Part shown: positions 31,091 to 42,817 of the stretch, in pieces
How the letters are laid out: every line of letters begins with the position of its first letter
Numbering within the stretch: the stretch's first letter is position 1
Assembly: GCA_033557465.1 (NCBI GenBank)
Contig: CM066043.1
Coordinates: forward strand, 79,514,662-79,578,661
Source: Ichthyophis bannanicus
Lineage: Eukaryota > Chordata > Amphibia > Gymnophiona > Ichthyophiidae
Length of the DNA: 64,000 bases
Direction of reading: 5' to 3'
The notes under the pieces: model-generated
Databases searched by the model: none
Told to the model about the DNA's origin: nothing
The model's input: only the letters and a program-made list of their open reading frames with translations
Program-made: the position numbers and the translations under genes

Positions 31091-31394
31091 ATCAAGGCAG
31101 TTTTACAAGAAATATTCATATTTAATAAAACATACAAAAACAAACTCCAAGTACAAAACAGTTGTTGTTAAGAGCCGTTGAGTCTGTGTCGACTCATGGC
31201 GACCCTCTGGATAGTTGTCCTAAACTGTGTACAAAATAGTAATCAAGGCACAAAAGCCTCCACAAACAAGTGTACCTTAAGCAGTTTTCTAAATCCACAA
31301 ATGTCAAATTGCTCTTAAATCCTACGGAATTCTATTCCAGAGCCTTGGCACAAACAAGTTAAAATCTTGCTACCAAATACAAGGGTAATCATTT
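31091..31394. other. No gene seen; SINE-like phrase
   Basis: 31160-31205 contains 'gttgagtctgtgtcgactca' and 'tggcgaccctctgg', a module of tRNA-SINE-like vertebrate repeats. Boundaries not determined. Confidence 0.35.
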
Positions 31395-33440
31395 ATGTTG
31401 CCACACCATGTTTACCCATTGACAGGAGGACATCCTACCAAACATCCTTTGTCTCACAACAATAATCTTTCTCTCAGACAGCAGCAGCAGGCATCGTCAC
31501 ACCTGATAGGCCACATCAAGATCTCCAGTCTGTCTAAAATGTCTTCATCCCAGACAAAGGTAAAGCCACCTCAGGATAGCAGATCACAGAATCCTTCCTC
31601 TCATAGTGTCTCATGGGATGGATCATTGATATCTGGCTCCCCTATTCCAGGAATCCACGCCCCAGACATCCCATTGGAGTCATTTTCTGACATAACCAAG
31701 CCAGACTCTTCTGTGGAGGATGCTTCATACACCAACATTTTGCTTAAAGTGCTCAGATTCCTGGATCTTGCACCACAGCAAGAGAAAGAACCTAGGAGTA
31801 AGCTGCACGGGCTATTGAGATCTAGATGCCCCTAAGGGCATTGTGTACTGGAAGAGAGACAAAGTCCTTCTAGAGCTTCTGTCAAAAATCTAACAAACCT
31901 CTATGACAGATCTGCCCACCTAAACCTGAAGTACAAAGTCCAGTCAGCACCAGACTATGACAAGCCACAGCTCTCGTAACAATCTCTTACTGTTGGGTCT
32001 GCACTTAAGATGGCAAAGAGTTTGCAAAATCATCCTAACTACACACCAGGTAAGAAACACAGGATCTTGCATTCCATTAGCAGGAAAGTTTTCCAAACCA
32101 CTATGCTCAACTCCCACATTTCAGCTCACCATTTTCAACTAGTCCTATACCATTACAACATAATTTAAAAAGATACAGCCGCTGTCTCCAATGCAACTAA
32201 GGACAGGCTGTCCCCCCCCCCCCCAACCTACCTATGTCCAGGATATCAATAAGTATGCAAAACACCTCATTAGAATAGATTTGACACTGTGGGCAGAAAA
32301 GCAGCCATTGCCATCAGTGGCCGACAGCTGGCCGGTTATGTGCTTTAGAGTCTCAGGGAGGACATCCATGACGAACTGGCAAATGCACCATGTACAAGGA
32401 ATGATCTCTTTGGGGATAAATTTAGAGAGACTGTGACCACTATTAAAGATAATTGCGATGCCCTGCAAACCTGGTCCACCACAGGCATCAAGTCTCAGGT
32501 GTCCAAGACAACTCGTTATTCCTCTTGTAGGAAATCCTACTACAAGCACAGATACCAGACAACTGCTCCTCTGCAAGTCTCAGTAAAAACTCTTAACTAC
32601 TCACGTTAAAAGGTCAGGGAGCGGAAGCAGCAGAACACACCCTCAGCTAATACTTTGTGAATAAACTGGTGAAATTAGACCTTACCTGCTAATTTTCTTT
32701 CCTGGAGTCCCTCCAGTCCAGAATCCTGGGTTATATCCCATTTCCAGCAGATAGAGACTGAGAATTCCAGACTTCTATGATGTCATGGTATAAGGAAGCT
32801 GAACTCCATCCATCTTAAAAAGGATATAGCGTTATTAGAAAAGGTACAGAGAAGAGCCACCAAAATGGTAAAGAGGATGGAAGGATACCCCTATGAAGAG
32901 AGGTTAAAAAGTTTAGGGCTCTTCAACCTGGAAAAGAGACGGCTGAGGGGAAATATGAAAGGTCTATAAATTAATGAATGAAGTGGAACGGGTAAACAAA
33001 TACAGAAGGCTAGGGGGCATGCAATGAGGCTATAGGGCAATCTATTTAAGACTAATAAGAGAAAATATTTTTTCACTCAACATGTAATCAAACTCTGGAA
33101 TTTGCTACCGGAGGATGTAGTAAAAGCTGTTAAGTATAGCTGGGTTTAAAAAAAGGTTTGGACAAGTTCCTGGAGGAAAGGTCCATAAACCATTATTAAA
33201 GTGGACCCAGAACATCCACTGCTTGACCCAGTACAAGCATTGTGGAACCTGTGTCTTTTGGGAAAACTGCTAGGTATTTGTGACCTAGATTGGCCACTGT
33301 TGGAAACAGGATACTGGGCTTGATGGGCCTTGGTCTGACCCAGTATGGCATTTCTTATTTTCTTATCCCTTAAGCCAGTATTCTCACAGTCTCCAGCAGA
33401 TGGGATGAGCTTAGTGCAGTGAAGGGTTTTAGATTGCAAA
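31395..33440 (+). mobile_element. Old DIRS-type remnant (F) with gag, interrupted by a CR1 tail
   Basis: Translated in mixed frames, 32180-32620 yields LFG-K-RETV-like and KDNCDALQT / SQVSKTTRYSS / RKSYYKHRYQ text typical of DIRS gag C-termini. The region 31395-31835 (146 open codons, serine/proline rich, with SWDGSLISGSP) fits gag N-terminal linker. The stretch 32675-32815 ('taccttacctgctaattttc') resembles a DIRS terminal repeat of another subfamily and appears to resume at 33366-33440 after the CR1. It is much more diverged than A-E. Confidence 0.5.
32816..33365 (+). pseudogene. CR1-type LINE C-terminal and 3' tail
   Basis: Readable text: [21 protein letters not shown] start, [38 protein letters not shown], then LDKFLEERSINHY-like and the tail with 'ggatactgggcttgatgggc', ending 'ggcatttcttattttctta'. 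Several indels. Confidence 0.8.
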
Positions 33441-33469
33441 TGGTTTGAAAAGAAAAAGAGATAGAAAAG

Positions 33470-33545
33470 ATTTTATTTAACAGGTTTTTATACTGCTTTA
33501 TCATTTTAGTCAAAATGGTCTACATTGTAACTTAAACTTGGTAAC
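33470..33545. repeat. L2/SINE tail fragment flanking the mariner (inverted partner at 37455-37530)
   Basis: The text 'tatactgctttatcatttta', then 'gtctacattgtaactt', matches the reverse complement of 37455-37530. The two copies face each other across the mariner. Confidence 0.5.
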
Positions 33546-34073
33546 ATATATTAAAAAAGGGACATTGATAACTTGGATTTTTTTGAAATTCATTGTGTAG
33601 CTATATAACAATACATCATACCACAATGCTATCAAGCATACAGTGAACTAGTTATGTGCTCTGCATGTGCAGAGTGTAGCATGGCTGCAGCACACCTGTA
33701 CTTTTTTTTTAATCACGATGTTTGGTATTGTATAAAAGCAGTTCATCAGATTTATGAGGAGTGAAAAAATTGAACAGCGAATTTGCATTAAATTCTGTCA
33801 GAAACTTGGAGATTCATGCAAAGAGACATGATAAGTTACAGCAAGTGTATGGCAATGAATACATGAGTCGTGCTCAAGTTTATGACTTGTACAAATGTTT
33901 CCAAGAGGACCACTAAAGTATTGACAGTGACAAACGTTCTGGAAGGCCATCCATGAGCAGGAATGAAGACAAAGTTGAAGTAGTACGTGCCACAATATTC
34001 TCAAATTGTTAATTGACCATCAGGGAGCTTGCTGAGAACAAGGACATCAGTTGCAAGTTGGTACAGACCATTC

Positions 34074-35660
34074 TTATTTATTTATTTATTCATTTAAAGT
34101 CTTTTCTATACCGCGCTTTTTAGAATCAGTGCGGTTTACAGGTAACATTAATTTGTACAATGCATGATGAATCATGCATTGTACTTACATAGAACAGGTA
34201 CAGTAACTTGGGTTTTAAACAGGGTAACTATGTACAAATTGAGCAATTATGTCCCAGAAGTGTTGTGCCGACAAGACATGCTCTTACAACTATTTACAGG
34301 CTGGACAATTATTTACAGGTCAGACAGTTGTATTAATGGATGTGGTTGCATCACTATGACTTGAGTGTGTTGGTGGTGTCGTCAAGGTGGGTAGGAGGTA
34401 TGCTCAGTTGTGATGTATCACTGGAGTGGGAGTAATGTAGAAGGAAAAGATGGTGCTTTAGTGCCTTCCTAAATTGGGCAAGGTCAGTAATGGCTCAGAT
34501 GGTGGTTGGGAGGGTGTTCCAGCAGGTAGGTGCGTAGAACACAAAGGCTCTGCTCTTTGTTGCCTGGGAGCATTTCATTATTGCGTTGGGGACTATGAGC
34601 ATATTGGCAGCGAATGATGTCCTGGATCTGTTTGGGGGAGTGGGGTGGACAAGGTCTGTGAGGGAGGTGGAGGATCGTTTGTTGATGGCTTTGAAGGTCA
34701 TCAATAATACTTTGAAAGTGAGCCTGCAGTGGATTGGAAGCCAGTGGAGGTACTTCAAAATTGGGGTTATGTGGTCTCTTCTGGAGGCTCCATGCAGGAT
34801 GTGAGCGGCAGCGTTCATTGCTAGCTGTAGTGGGTTCATTGTGTTCTTAGGGAATCCATGCAGAAGAGTTGGCATGGTCGAAGTGGGGCGTTACCAATGC
34901 TTGAAAAATCATCCGGACGTCATTGGGTTCCAACAGGCATCGTAGATAATGAATTGTTCATATCTTGTGATAGATTGCCTTGATGGTGTTGCTTATGTAA
35001 GCCTTCATGTCAAGCTGTTGGTCTAGTGTGATACCCAGGTAGCAGATGGTGGGCCTGCTCGGGAGCTCGGCATCTCTCAACTCTATTGATGCAGGAGGGG
35101 TAAAGGCTTGATTTCTGGTGATGACTAGGACATCTGTCTTGTTGAAATTGATTCTGAGGCTCTGCATGTGGAGCCAGTCAGTGACAGTGTCAAAGCAATT
35201 CATTAGTGTTGAGAAATCAGGCTTGTCAATGGAGAACGGTGTAAAGAGCAGTACATCGTCAGCATACACCAGGCAGGAGATGTTAAAGGAACGGATGATT
35301 GAGCAGATGGGCTGCATATATATATATTGAAAAGGAGGGTCGAGAGCGAGGAGCCTTGTGGGACACCTTGTTTTTGTTAGAAAGGCTTGGAGGTCATGGC
35401 ACCGGTTCTATCTGTTGCCATCTGTATGTTAGGTATAACTTGCACCACTTCAAGGCTGCCCCGTGGATTCCCTTCTCTTGGAGGCATGCAATGAGCAGAT
35501 CGTTGTTCACCGAGTCAAACGTGGAAGCGATGTCAATGAAGATTAGGGCGTATCCTTGTCTGATGTTATCCCTGTGATTAAGGTGTTGAGTACGGTGGTT
35601 AGGAGCATCTCAACACCATGTGATTCTCTAAAGCCATGTTGACATGGGTCAAGGGGGTTT
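34074..35660 (-). pseudogene. L2-type LINE, 5' truncated, inserted in the mariner
   Basis: Minus-strand RT blocks: SLVYADDVLLFTPF-like (ISCLVYADDVLLF, carrying YADD) at about 35220-35280, HMQSLRINFNKTDVLVI, ICYLGITLDQQLDM, then (after a frameshift) AAAHILHGASRRDHITPILKYLHWLPIHCRLTFK. The 3' end is at 34074 with a TTTATTTATTTATT tail and a 'ataccgcgctttttagaatc' motif. The upstream GVPQGS and KAFDT-like blocks are degraded at 35320-35650. Confidence 0.8.
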
Positions 35661-36373
35661 ATGATTACAACCCAGAAACTAAGACTGAAGTACTACTAGA
35701 CATAGTACTCATTGGTGGTTTGGCTTTTTGGAGCATACTCATTATGAACAATACCCTGGTAATTAAAGAAAACTGAATATGACCTTGACATTGCTCCTCA
35801 CCTGACAGGCTTTCTTGGGTCTGGGAGAGTTTGGATTCTTCCATTACGAGAATTGAGTCTTAGTTTTCGGGTCATAATCATAAACCCATGATTCATCACA
35901 GTAATACTTTTTTTAATGAAATCTGAGTAATTTATGTTGCATTCCAAAAACTTTCTGGCTGTAACCGTTAGTGAGGTCTAATTTCTCCAGTTGCACAGGA
36001 ATGGTGAATGGTTGCTTCCTCATGATAACACCTCAGCTCACACATCACATCACGTCCAGCAGTTCTTGGCCAAACACCAAATCAAATGGTCTCTTCTCAG
36101 AGTATATACTAATCAGTAAAAGTCCATACAAATTAACTCTGAATGATTCAGCAGTATAAACATCCAATTTCTGAACCACAAGTCTCAGACAAACATTGGC
36201 ATTTTTTCCGGGTATATTATCTTCCCCAGTAACATGCCTGTTAGCATCAATGACTTATAGGTTCTTATATTCTTTTTCTCATTTTTTCTTTTATTTTTCT
36301 TATCTTTTACAAACAGAAAGATTTTTCACTTAGCTTCATACTGCTTCATGATCCAGTCCCAACACCAAATCAA

Positions 36374-36413
36374 GGCACCCTCGCGTTTCTCCCTACGTGT
36401 TCCTCAGGGGACC
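36374..36413 (-). ncRNA. Hammerhead-like motif in Penelope insertion
   Basis: On the minus strand: GGTCCC, CTGAGGA (a true CUGANGA), a short ACACGTAGGGA stem-loop, GAAAC, GCGAG, GGTGCC. Stem I pairs with one bulge. The cleavage triplet is not a clear NUH, so probably inactive. Confidence 0.38.
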
Positions 36414-36693
36414 TCTCTGTTTGTTCATCTATCCATAAAAAATATATACAAATTAACTGCTGCTGCACTACTATTAAAATGCTATTGGCATATAAACTTA
36501 GCTCCTGTTTTAATTACCTATTGATACGCTGTCGCCCATTCACCAACTCAAAAACCTCCAGTTATTCTTAAAATCATCTGAGAATGCCACGCATGCGGCT
36601 TGCCTGCAACTGCGCCAGATTTTAAACCCCAGACTACCCTTATCTGATTGGCTCCCAGCTAATCATTCACTACTCCATTTCCAACACGTTTCT

Positions 36694-36945
36694 TCAAATG
36701 CACGCAGTCCAATCGATGGTTGAATTTAAACCCTCTGGTTGAATAGTGCTCAACTTATAAATCCACCACTGCTCTTTACGCAGCAGTGTCTGTTCACGCG
36801 ATTTACCTTGTATACCTCTCTCCACTTTTTCAGTGTACCAGCACCGCAACTGCTCAAATACATGATCATATTGCAGGCAGTACTGCACTATCGGAGCCTC
36901 CTGATGTTTACAACGGAGTCTACTTTCATGTTCCTTCATCCGTAT
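36694..36945 (-). pseudogene. C-terminus of Penelope GIY-YIG endonuclease
   Basis: The minus strand reads RMKEHESRLRCKHQEAP, VQYCLQYDHVFEQLRCW, REQTLLRKEQWWIYKLSTIQ, PEGLNSTIDW. This matches the end of the GIY-YIG protein at 26860-27757 (EHSS..., QRWIFQLNTM, TGLNREIDW). The upstream catalytic part is not present. Confidence 0.8.
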
Positions 36946-37552
36946 TCTAAATAACCGTGCAGATGGAAACTCAAAAACCCTAGGCAGCCACCTAAATAGG
37001 GTTCACCGGGGCTCTATCACACGGGCCCCATCACAATACCCGGAAAAAATGCCAATGTTTGTCTGAGACTTGTGGTTCAGAAATTGGATGTTTGCACTGC
37101 AGAATCATTCAGAGTTAATTTGTACAAACACCAAATCAAGCAAGTCCATCAACCTCCATAGCTACCTGACCTTACACCCTGTGACTTGTTTTTTTTTTTC
37201 CAAAACTGAATTACTACCGAAAGGAAGGCAACTTGACGACTTAAGAGACCATTAAACAAAATTCAACACAACAGTCTCACAGCATAATGAAAGAGGCATT
37301 TCAAAATAGCTTCCAGCAGAGGCAGGAACACTAGAGGAAGTGTAGGTTATTGGCAGGAGACTACGTTGAAGGACACTGCATGTAAGAAATGTCAACGTTA
37401 TACTTCTTGTGTTATTGTACAAGTCTCAATACTTTTTGACCACACCTCATACATTACCAAGTTTGAGTTACAATGAATACCACTTTGACTAAAAAATGAT
37501 AAAGTGGTGTAAAAAAACCCTTTAAACAAACATGTCCTATTTGCAAAGTTGC

Positions 37553-38195
37553 TAATGCACCTCAGCCAGTGGCAGCGGAGCCTGGCCAGAATGAACAGAT
37601 CTATGACAAAATGCTAAGAGAAATCAGGAAAGCTAAGAAAAGTTACAAACACTAATAATGTGGCAATTTCAATTACCCCAGTATTGACGGGGTCAGTGTC
37701 ACAACAGGACATGCTAGAGAGAGAAAATTTCTAGATGAAATAAATGACTGTTTCTTAGAAGAGCTGGTACATGAACAGACAAGAGGGGAAACGACTTTGG
37801 ACCTAGCCCTTATTCAAACACAGAATCTGTTACAAAAGATAAAGGTGTTGGGGCCACTTGACAATAGTGATCATAGCATGAACACATTTGATTTAATAAA
37901 TAGAAGTAAGATGGCAAGGAAATCGACAGTATTATTTTAACTTTCAAAAGAAAGACTATGAAAAATGAGGAAAATAGTGAAGAAAAAACTAAAAGGAACA
38001 GTTGTAAAGGTTAAAGACTTACATCAAACATGGGCATTGTTTAAAAATACTATCTTGGAAGCCCACATCAGATGTATTCCATACTCTAAGGAAGGCCAAA
38101 AAACCACCAGCATGGTTTAAAGGCAAGGTCAGAGAGGCTGCTGTGGCCAAAAAGCATCATTCAGGAAATAGAAAAAGGAGCCAAATGACAAAAAA
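37553..38195 (+). pseudogene. CR1-type LINE I, part 1 (endonuclease end and linker)
   Basis: Plus-strand text: DNFNYPSIDG-like start, HEQTRGETTLDLALI, LDNSDHSMNTFDLINRSK (the SDH block of the AP endonuclease), then WALFKNTILEAHIRCIPYSK. Stops are present. It is cut by DIRS C and continues at 59140. Confidence 0.75.
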
Positions 38196-38719
38196 AGCAT
38201 TGTTACCCACCTGTGCAGGTGTTCTCTGGGGACAGCAGGAATCAGTCCTCACATATGGGTGACATCAGCACCAATGGAGCCCTCATGGAAGCATCTCCCC
38301 AGCTTTCAAAGAAAGCCTTTGGGAGATGCCACCACACATGTATAGTCCCCTTCCCACACAAGGGTGACATCTTATCTCAGTCAGATCGCATAGCTAAAGA
38401 CAGCAAAAATGATAGAAAATCATCTCCACGGGGAAGAGGGAGGGTCATGAGGGCTAATTCCTGCTGTCCCCAGAGAACACCTGTTAAAGGTAATGCCACT
38501 TTCTCTGGGAAAAGGCAGGAAGTGAGTCCTCACCTATGGGACTCCCTAGCTACAGGTTACCAAAAGGCCATAGAAAACCAAGGATGCCCAAGGAGAGCTG
38601 TGAGCAGCAGCAATTGAGTCCAAGGATACAGCTTCCAGAAGGACCCGTGTATCCAGTGAGGAACCAACACTCTAGTAGCCTGAACACAGAAGGGGCAGAG
38701 GGTAGGAGTTGCTAAACCT

Positions 38720-39650
38720 GAATGGATTACAGAACACGGCCTGGCCAAAGGTGCTGTTCCATCAAGACTCCCTTTCCAGGCAATAATGACTGAAGACCAG
38801 GTGGCAGCCCAGCATATGTATGTCATTGGGATGGAATGCAGGCTTGCCAGAGGCCACCATGGTCCTGATGTTGTGTGCCATGACCTGGTGCTCCAGTGAA
38901 AGCCCAGCATGTTCATAGGTGAGGACAATGCAGTCCGCCACCCAGGTGGACAGAGTCCACTTGGTCACTGCCTCCCTGACTAGGGTCATAGGAAACAAAA
39001 AGTGTGAAGCTTTGCAGTGGTTCTGGGTATGTTGAAGGTAGAAGAACAGGGCCCTCTTACAATACAGAGTATAGAGGATAGCCTCCGCCCTGCAGGCATG
39101 AGAAAGAAGGTAGGGAGCACCACCTCTTGATTGAGGTGGAATGGGGACACTACTTCGGTAGGAATTTTGGGTGTGTATGGAGCACAACCCTGCTTTTGTA
39201 GAACCTGGTGTAGGGCAGCTCTGCCACCAAGGCTTGTAGCTTGCTGACCTTGCGAGCAGATTTGAGCGCCACCAGGAAGATGACTTTCTATGAAAGATAC
39301 CTCAAGTAGCAGGTAGCCAACAGCTCAGATGGCAGCCCAGTGAGCTGCGCTAGCACCACATTGGAGGTCCCACTCCCCTGCTGGTGGGCAGATTAAGGGC
39401 TTAGACAACAGGAGATCCAGCAGGAAGCGGATGACAAGACCCTGCACCAGGAGGTACTTACCCTCGATAGGGTGGTGGTGCACCGCAAGAGCACTCAGGT
39501 GTACCTTACCGGAATTGGATTTGAGTGTGGATTGTGACAAATGAAGTAGCTATTGCAGCACCAGCTGCACTGAGCAGGAGAATGGGTTTGCCTGTCGCTC
39601 CACCGAAAACCTGCGCCACTTGAAGGCATAGGCTCATCTGGTGGAGGTCT
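38720..39650 (-). pseudogene. DIRS C tyrosine recombinase remnant
   Basis: Minus-strand text in two frames: SHACRAEAILYTLYCKRALFFYL, TKWTLSTWVADCIVLTYEHAG, VMAHNIRTM (H-x-x-R preserved as HNIR), HYCLERES with the tyrosine. The N-terminal LRGLLLLKPP-like part is at 39325-39540. Frameshifts throughout. Confidence 0.75.
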
Positions 39651-40955
39651 TATGGGAGGTCAAAAGGACCTCCTCCACCTCCCCCAAGAGGTTGAAAGGG
39701 GCCAAGGCTATCCTCTCAGCAGCCAAGCTGACAGAGACTCCAGATTGGGGGTGCAGAAAGGAGTCCTCCTCCTGAGACAATAACCCTGGGGCACTCCCCA
39801 GGAGGACGGGGCCTCCGCCATCAAATGGAGAAGCAGAGGGAACCATGATTGCCTGGGCCACTGTGGAACCACCAGGATCAGCAACACCTTGTTATGAGAG
39901 CCCTGAAGAGGGTCTTGGCAATCAGTAGAGGGGCAGGAAGGCATACAGAAAGGTCCTCTGACCATAGGATGAGGAAGGCATCTGCAGCCACCCGAGATGG
40001 GTGGGGCTGCTGGGAGCAGAAGTGGGGCAATTGGGAGTTGTTTGGGTGGCAAAGAAATCTGGAGTCCCCCAGAGTCGGAAAAGCCGATTAGCCACTTTGG
40101 GGTCCAGCCACAACTCATGTGGATGGACGACCATGCTCAGTCTGTCTGCCAGGGTGTTGTCCTGTCCCGAAAGGTACCACCCATAGGAGCATCCCTTGGT
40201 GGATTGCCTAGGAGCAGAGAGACACTGTTTCATGGCAGAGGGTGTAGGACCCCATGCCCCCTTGTTTATTTACACAGAACATTGTCACTTGATTATCAGT
40301 TTGGACCAGCACTGACTGGTGCTGCAGATGATGGCGGAAGGCCTGGAAAGCCAAGTGTATGGCCCGGAGCTCCAGGAAATTGATCTGCTGCTGGCTTTCT
40401 GCCTCGGATCAACTGCCCTGAGTACAAAGTTCCTCAAAATGTGCTCCCCACAGCCCAGCAAGGCTGCTTCCATAGTGAGGACTCTCTGGGGGGTGGGGAT
40501 CTGAAAGGGCATTCCCCACTCAAAGGTGCTGTGTGTTCTGCCACCAGTTCAGGGACTCCGCCAGCTGATAGGTCACTGACACACTGTCTCAAAGTCAACC
40601 TATGGCCTGTGTCCACTGAGCATGGAGTATGAAGATGGGCGTCTGGGGTAACATGGACCATGGAGGCCATGTGGCCGTGTAGGCACAGCAGAAAGTGAGC
40701 GAACACCGAGGGTTGGTGCTGAATGTCTGCAGCCAGTGCCCTGAGACAGTTGGTCCTGTCCAGGGGGAGAAAGGCTCTGTCCTGAACCCTGTTCAATCTT
40801 GCCCCGATGAACTCCAGACACTATCAGGAGGAAGTGAGACTTGGAATGGTTTATCACGAACCTCAGATATTGCAGGATTTAGATGGTGTGGGCCGTGGCC
40901 TGCTGCACCTCAGTGGCTATGTCTCCCTTTATGAGCCAGTCATCCAGGTAAGGAA
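39634..40955 (-). pseudogene. DIRS C methyltransferase, RNase H and RT end
   Basis: Fragments include WPRQSWFPLLLHLM, DFFATQTTPNCPTSAP, LSGQDNTLADRLS and ASMVHVTPDAHLHTP, the same order as in copies A, D and E but with many frameshifts. The piece ends at 40955 within the codons just after YLDD, where D is inserted; the upstream RT continues at 52332-52663 (VPKRTGGLRPILD-like, SLDLKDAYTHILIHP). Confidence 0.75.
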
Positions 40956-41451
40956 AGAGTAGTTACTCACCTGTAACAGGTGTTCCCCAGGAGCAGCAGG
41001 AATCAGTCCTCACATATGGGGTGTCATCGACGCCGATGAAGCCCCAGCGGCGCATTTCCCCAGCTTTCTATGAAAGCCTTTGGGAATGCAGGCACGCATG
41101 CGCGGTTCCCTTCCAGCCTAAAGGTGCCATCTTACCTCAGTCAAATGACATAGCTAAGAACAGCACACAAAAATGAAAAAATTAAACTATGTACAACTGC
41201 AACTCCCAGGGGAGGAGGGAGGGTTGTGAGGACTGATTCCTGCTGCTCCTGGAGAACACCTGTTACAGTTGAGTAACTACACTTTCTCCAGGACCAAGCA
41301 GGAAGTCAATCCTCACATATGGGTGACTCCCTAGCTCTGGGCTACCGGGGAACCCAGGCTGAACAAGAGAACTCCCTCTAGTCCCAGCAGCAAAGAAAGG
41401 CTTTTCACTGACACAACCTCCACCGGTAGCCCAACAGAGGGCAGGAGTTGC

Positions 41452-42229
41452 CTAAACCTCAATGAGATTCCGGAGTACTGCTTGGCCAAAAGCACTGTCC
41501 CTACGGGACTCCCTCTCCAGACAGTAATGGGCCGCAAAAGTCTGTCTTGAAAACCAAGTTGCAGCCCTGCAGATGTCTACCAAGGGCACAGAGCGGAGAT
41601 GAGCCACTGAGGCAGCCATTGCCCTGACACGGTGGGCCGTGACCCGACCCTGCAAAGGAAGGTCAGCCGCCTTGTAAGCCCAGGTGATACAGTCAGCCAC
41701 CCAGATGGACAAGGTACGCTTGGACATAGCCAACCCCAAATTATTGGGGTCAAAAGATACGAAGAGCTGAGTAGCCCTTCTATGCCCCTGCGTACGGTCA
41801 AGGTAGAAGGATAAGGCCCTCCTACAGTCCAGGATATGTAGGACTGCTTCAGCCTGGCTTGCATGAGGCCTAGGGAAGAATGTTGGAAGAACCACCTCTT
41901 GGTTAAGGTGGAAGGAGGAGACAACTTTTGGGAGGAACTTTGGATGAGTCCTAAGGACTACCCTGTTCCTATAGAAGCGAATGTAAGGCCTATCACAGAC
42001 CTTCACTCACTCGCCTAGCCGAGGTTAAGGGCTACTAAGAAGAGTGTCTTCCAGGACAGGAAGCGTAGAGGGCAATTAGCCATCGGCTCAAAGGGGGGCG
42101 AGTCAGCTGCTGCAAGACCACATTCATCTCCCACTCAGGAGCAGGACGACGGATTGGAGGCTTGAGCAAAAGCAAGCCTCTGAGAAAGCGGGACACCAAG
42201 GGGTGAACCGACAGAGAATGTCCATCCAC
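41452..42229 (-). pseudogene. DIRS D tyrosine recombinase, catalytic half
   Basis: The open part (to 42006) has RNRVVLRTHPKFLPKVVSSF, VTAHRVRAMAASVAH and AHYCLERES, with H-x-x-R and the tyrosine intact. The part with the first catalytic arginine (42007-42229) is frameshifted and lacks bases relative to A. The N-terminal part (RKHSTRKTYALKWKRF) lies at 47934-48200 on the far side of E, so E splits the gene. Confidence 0.85.
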
Positions 42230-42817
42230 TAGTGAGTGGTGAGCTGCTAGAGCTGAGAGATGGACCCGAACAGAATTGGTCTTAAGTCTCTAATTGGATA
42301 AGTGCAGTAGGTATAGAGTAGTTACTCACCTGTAACAGGTGTTCTCCAGGAGCAGCAGGAATCAGTCCTCACATATGGGTGATGTCGGCACCGATGGAGC
42401 CCTCGTGCGGAGCATTTCCCCAGCTTTCAAAGAAAGCCTTTGGGAATTGCAGCGCGCATGCGGGGTCCCCTTCCCGCCCAAGGGTGCCATCTTGCTCAGT
42501 CTGAGGACATAGCTAAAAGACAGCAAAAAATTAGCAAAATAAATCATATGACTGCAACTCCAAGAGGAGGAGGGAGGGTTGTGAGGACTAATTCCTGCTG
42601 CTCCTGGAGAACACCTGTTACAGATGAGTAACTACTCTTTCTCCAGGACCAAGCAGGAAGTCAGTCCTCACATATGGCACTCCCCAGCTTAAGGCTACCG
42701 GAGACCTCAAGCCGAAAAAATGAGCTCCCTCTAGCTCGGCAGCACGTAAGGAAGGAATCTTCTCTGAGAACGCCCCCGACCGGTAGTCCTACACCAGGGC
42801 CGGAGGGAAGGAGTTGC

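Larger units (their letters stand above)
36086..37124 (-). mobile_element. Penelope-like insertion in the mariner, 15-bp target duplication
   Basis: A perfect 15-bp repeat CAAACACCAAATCAA flanks it (36071-36085, 37125-37139). Inverted arms lie at about 36127-36222 and 37036-37124; an extra 41 bp (36086-36126) lies outside the arms on one side only. It carries the end of a Penelope GIY-YIG gene on the minus strand. A hammerhead-like motif with a perfect CTGAGGA core and GAAAC lies at 36374-36413. Confidence 0.8.
33690..37452 (+). pseudogene. mariner transposase pseudogene, interrupted and rearranged
   Basis: Plus-strand N-terminal part (33760-34073): EQRICIKFCQKLGDS, QVYGNEYMSRAQVYDLYKCF, a stop, SIDSDKRSGRPSMSRNED, IRELAENKDISC. 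It is cut by an L2 (34074-35660). The segment 35661-35965 reads mariner only on the minus strand (FIKKSITVMNHGFM, LPDPRKPVR, FFNYQGIVHNEYAP), so it is inverted. Plus-strand coding resumes at 35966-36085 (WLLPHDNTSAHTSHHVQQFL), is cut by a Penelope insertion, and ends at 37140-37440 (FFFPKLN, GDYVEGHCM). The right end (GTGTGGTCAAAAAGTATTGAG in reverse) lies near 37430-37452. Confidence 0.8.

Noticed and set aside
31395..31835. 146-codon plus frame as a host gene
   Set aside because: Serine-rich linker followed by DIRS gag-like sequence; better explained as an old DIRS remnant.
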